From NCBI RefSeq assembly GCF_021129305.1, contig NZ_JAJOMB010000026.1:62001-126000 (forward strand): 64,000 nt of DNA. Reading direction: 5' to 3'. The translations under genes were made by a program, and so were the position numbers. Below the pieces are notes generated by a model that was not told the DNA's origin, made no database searches, and saw nothing but the letters and a program-made list of their open reading frames with translations. This DNA comes from Kineosporia babensis. Lineage in GTDB: Bacteria; Actinomycetota; Actinomycetes; Actinomycetales; Kineosporiaceae. Every line of letters begins with the position of its first letter. Position 1 is the stretch's first letter. Of this stretch, positions 62,260 through 64,000 are shown one piece after another.

Positions 62260-64000
62260 CTAGCGTACGAGGGCCGAGCGCACCCCAGGTACTTCCCGCA
62301 GCCGGTTGGCCAGCTCGGCCCGGCCGCCCGGGTGCACCACCTCGTAGGTCTGGTGCCCCGCCCCGTCATCGCCGATGTACGAACTGGAAGCTTCCACGTC
62401 GCAGCCGGAATCGACCAGGGCGACGATCACCCGGGCGATCATGCCGGGGCTGTTCTCGCAGACCAGCTCGATCTGGGACAGGTTGGTGCCGGCTCGCACC
62501 CAGGTCAGGCGGGTGGAGCGCGCCGGGTCCTTGGCCAGGGAGGACAGGGCCTGGGAGCACTCGGAGGAATGGACGACGATGCCGCGGGTGCGCGACAGAA
62601 TGCCGATCAGCCCGCGGCCAGGCACCGCGTGGCAGCAGCCGGGCCAGGTCAGGGTGACGCCGCTGAGCCCGGGCGCGGAGACATGCATGGCGGGCACACC
62701 GGCCGGGGACGGTGCGGGGCCAGGGGGCGTCTCGGGTTCGTCCTGGTGCGGGGGTAGAGGCTGCGGAGGGACGTGGGTGTGCAGGTTGGGCGCGTAGGGA
62801 GCGGTGAGCGCGGCGGTGGAGAGAGCGTTGGCGAGCATGGTCACGTCGATCCGGCCCGCGCCGACCTCTTCGGCCAGGGTGTCGAGCGAGTCCTGGCCGG
62901 AGGCGGTCAGCAGTACGGCCTCGGCCTGGGCGCGGGGGAGCCGGCGGCGGGAGAGCAGGGTGACGAGGGCGGCTTCACCGGTGGCCCGGTCGTTGTCGCG
63001 GCGGGCGCGGGTGTGCCAGGTGCGGATGCGCTGCCGGGCCCGGGCGGTGACGGTCCACTGCAGCCAGTCCAGCGAGGGGCCGGTCGTGCGGCGGGTGATG
63101 ATCTCGACGGTGGTGCCGCTGGTCAGGCGGGTGTTCAGGGGCACCAGGGCGCCGTTGACCCGGGCCCCGGAGCAGCGGTCGCCGACCTCGGAGTGCACGG
63201 CGTAGGCGAAGTCGACCACCGAGGCGCCGACCGGTAGCGAGTGCACGTCGCCCCGCGGGGTCAGCACCCAGATCTCCTGCGCCTGCAGCTCTCCCGCGAT
63301 CGCCGTCAGGTACTCGCTGTCGTCGGCGTCGTGCCAGGCCAGCACCCGGGAAAGCCACTGCGGCTCGGCACCCTCACCGTGCTTGTAGGCGTGGTGCGCG
63401 GCGCTGCCGTTCTCGGCGTCGGTGTGCATCTGCCGGGTCCGGACCTGCACCTCGACCATCCGGCCGGACAGCAGCACGGTGGTGTGCAGCGAGCGGTAGG
63501 CGTTGAACTTCGGCCGGGCGATGTAGTCCTTGAACCGGTCGGGCACCGGCTCCCAGAGGGCGTGCACCAGGCCGAGCACCCGGTAGCAGTCCTCCACGTC
63601 CTCGACGATCACCCGCACCCCGATCAGGTCGTGCAGGCTCTCCAGGTCGCGGCCGCTGTTGGCGGTCTTGCGGTAGATGCTCCACAGGTGCTTGATCCGG
63701 CCGGTGATCTCGTGCCCGCCCGGGGCCCCGGCCACGGCGTCGAGGTACTCCTCCAGCCGCTGCATCGCCTCGGTGAGGGTCTCCTCCAGGTGCGGGCGAT
63801 TCATCAGCTCGGCCCGCAGCTCGAGGAACTCGTCCGGGTAGGCCACCGCGAACGCGCGGTCCTCCAGTTCGGCCTTCAGCAGAGCGAAGCCCAGCCGGTG
63901 GGCCAGCGGCCCGTGGATGGCCAGCGACTCCCGCCCGATCCGCGCGGCCTTGGCGGCCGGCAGCGATCCGATGGTGCGCAGATTGTGCAGCCGGTCGGCC
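62260..64000 (-). CDS. RelA/SpoT-family (p)ppGpp synthetase/hydrolase, partial
   Basis: 580 residues of the C-terminal part; the N-terminus lies beyond the window edge. The frame at the edge gives ADRLHNLRTI, the end of the HD hydrolase motif, followed by the synthetase (VRVIVEDVEDCYRVLG; RFKDYIARPKFNAYRSLHTTV; VEVQVRTRQMHTDAENGSAAHH), a TGS domain (EIWVLTPRGDVHSLPVGASV), Cys-region (PGCCHAVPGRGLIGILS) and ACT domain (ENSPGMIARVIVALVDSG). The RxKD pattern suggests a bifunctional enzyme. Sequence changes in the synthetase core suggest a divergent copy, possibly a second Rel. Confidence 0.9.
   Translation of the reverse strand, partial: ADRLHNLRTIGSLPAAKAARIGRESLAIHGPLAHRLGFALLKAELEDRAFAVAYPDEFLELRAELMNRPHLEETLTEAMQRLEEYLDAVAGAPGGHEITGRIKHLWSIYRKTANSGRDLESLHDLIGVRVIVEDVEDCYRVLGLVHALWEPVPDRFKDYIARPKFNAYRSLHTTVLLSGRMVEVQVRTRQMHTDAENGSAAHHAYKHGEGAEPQWLSRVLAWHDADDSEYLTAIAGELQAQEIWVLTPRGDVHSLPVGASVVDFAYAVHSEVGDRCSGARVNGALVPLNTRLTSGTTVEIITRRTTGPSLDWLQWTVTARARQRIRTWHTRARRDNDRATGEAALVTLLSRRRLPRAQAEAVLLTASGQDSLDTLAEEVGAGRIDVTMLANALSTAALTAPYAPNLHTHVPPQPLPPHQDEPETPPGPAPSPAGVPAMHVSAPGLSGVTLTWPGCCHAVPGRGLIGILSRTRGIVVHSSECSQALSSLAKDPARSTRLTWVRAGTNLSQIELVCENSPGMIARVIVALVDSGCDVEASSSYIGDDGAGHQTYEVVHPGGRAELANRLREVPGVRSALVR

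Overview
The window is 64 kb of high-GC DNA with short intergenic gaps, frequent ATGA/TGATG gene overlaps, GTG/TTG starts and probable leaderless genes. Together with the gene families (actinobacterial two-component ABC modules, EspC/WXG-type proteins with a DUF1023 lipase, PucR and CGNR regulators, a fused urease gamma/beta subunit), this points to the chromosome of a soil-type actinomycete. A genus cannot be named from sequence alone. I support about 60 protein genes, one complete IS30-type element, several strong palindromic terminators and a few candidate operators. No rRNA, tRNA, CRISPR array or replication origin was recognised.

Layout. 22-1385 is an IS30-family insertion sequence with imperfect 25-bp ends; a secreted FlgD-Ig-like protein follows. 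2691-8275 is a peptide/amino-acid module: an IclR regulator, OPT transporter, AroM-like protein, Asp/Glu racemase-like protein and DUF1177 protein on the minus strand, with a divergent dipeptidase E. 8289-13668 is a very tight minus-strand operon of three cytochromes P450, one small exported protein and one stand-alone condensation-domain protein, downstream of a PLP gamma-family enzyme and a small Cys-rich-motif protein. 15467-19828 holds a pentapeptide-repeat protein and agmatine deiminase divergent from a fused urease gamma/beta and a divergent urease alpha. 19940-23496 is an ABC exporter with a NarL-type two-component system. 23556-31372 carries deoC, an MmyB-like regulator with an SDR, HutD/SolA-like genes and pyruvate carboxylase.

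31525-34174 is a three-gene overlapping cassette: an EspC-like protein with a YxxxD export motif, a WxG-DUF1023 hydrolase and a lipoprotein. It looks like a type VII secretion lipase effector cassette. 34344-39849 has a secreted small protein and a peptide-type ABC importer (binding protein and two permeases, no ATPase) with a luciferase-like monooxygenase and an alpha/beta hydrolase. 40053-50481 is catabolic: universal stress protein, APC permease, FAD amine oxidase, amidohydrolase, TetR, CGNR regulator with EamA exporter, class III aminotransferase and methylmalonate-semialdehyde-type dehydrogenase with a divergent PucR. 52253-58196 is a mixed set including two tandem paralogous membrane proteins, one of them frameshifted. 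58314-64000 ends with a holin-like/phosphodiesterase fusion, SnoaL-like protein, GNAT and a RelA/SpoT-type enzyme cut by the window edge.

Best candidates for an undescribed system are the P450x3/exported-protein/condensation-domain operon (8289-13668), the type VII lipase cassette (31525-34174), the DUF1177/racemase/AroM/OPT module (2691-8275), and the accessory-free divergent urease beside agmatine deiminase (16410-19828). Functional proposals for these are inference from domain content and gene order.
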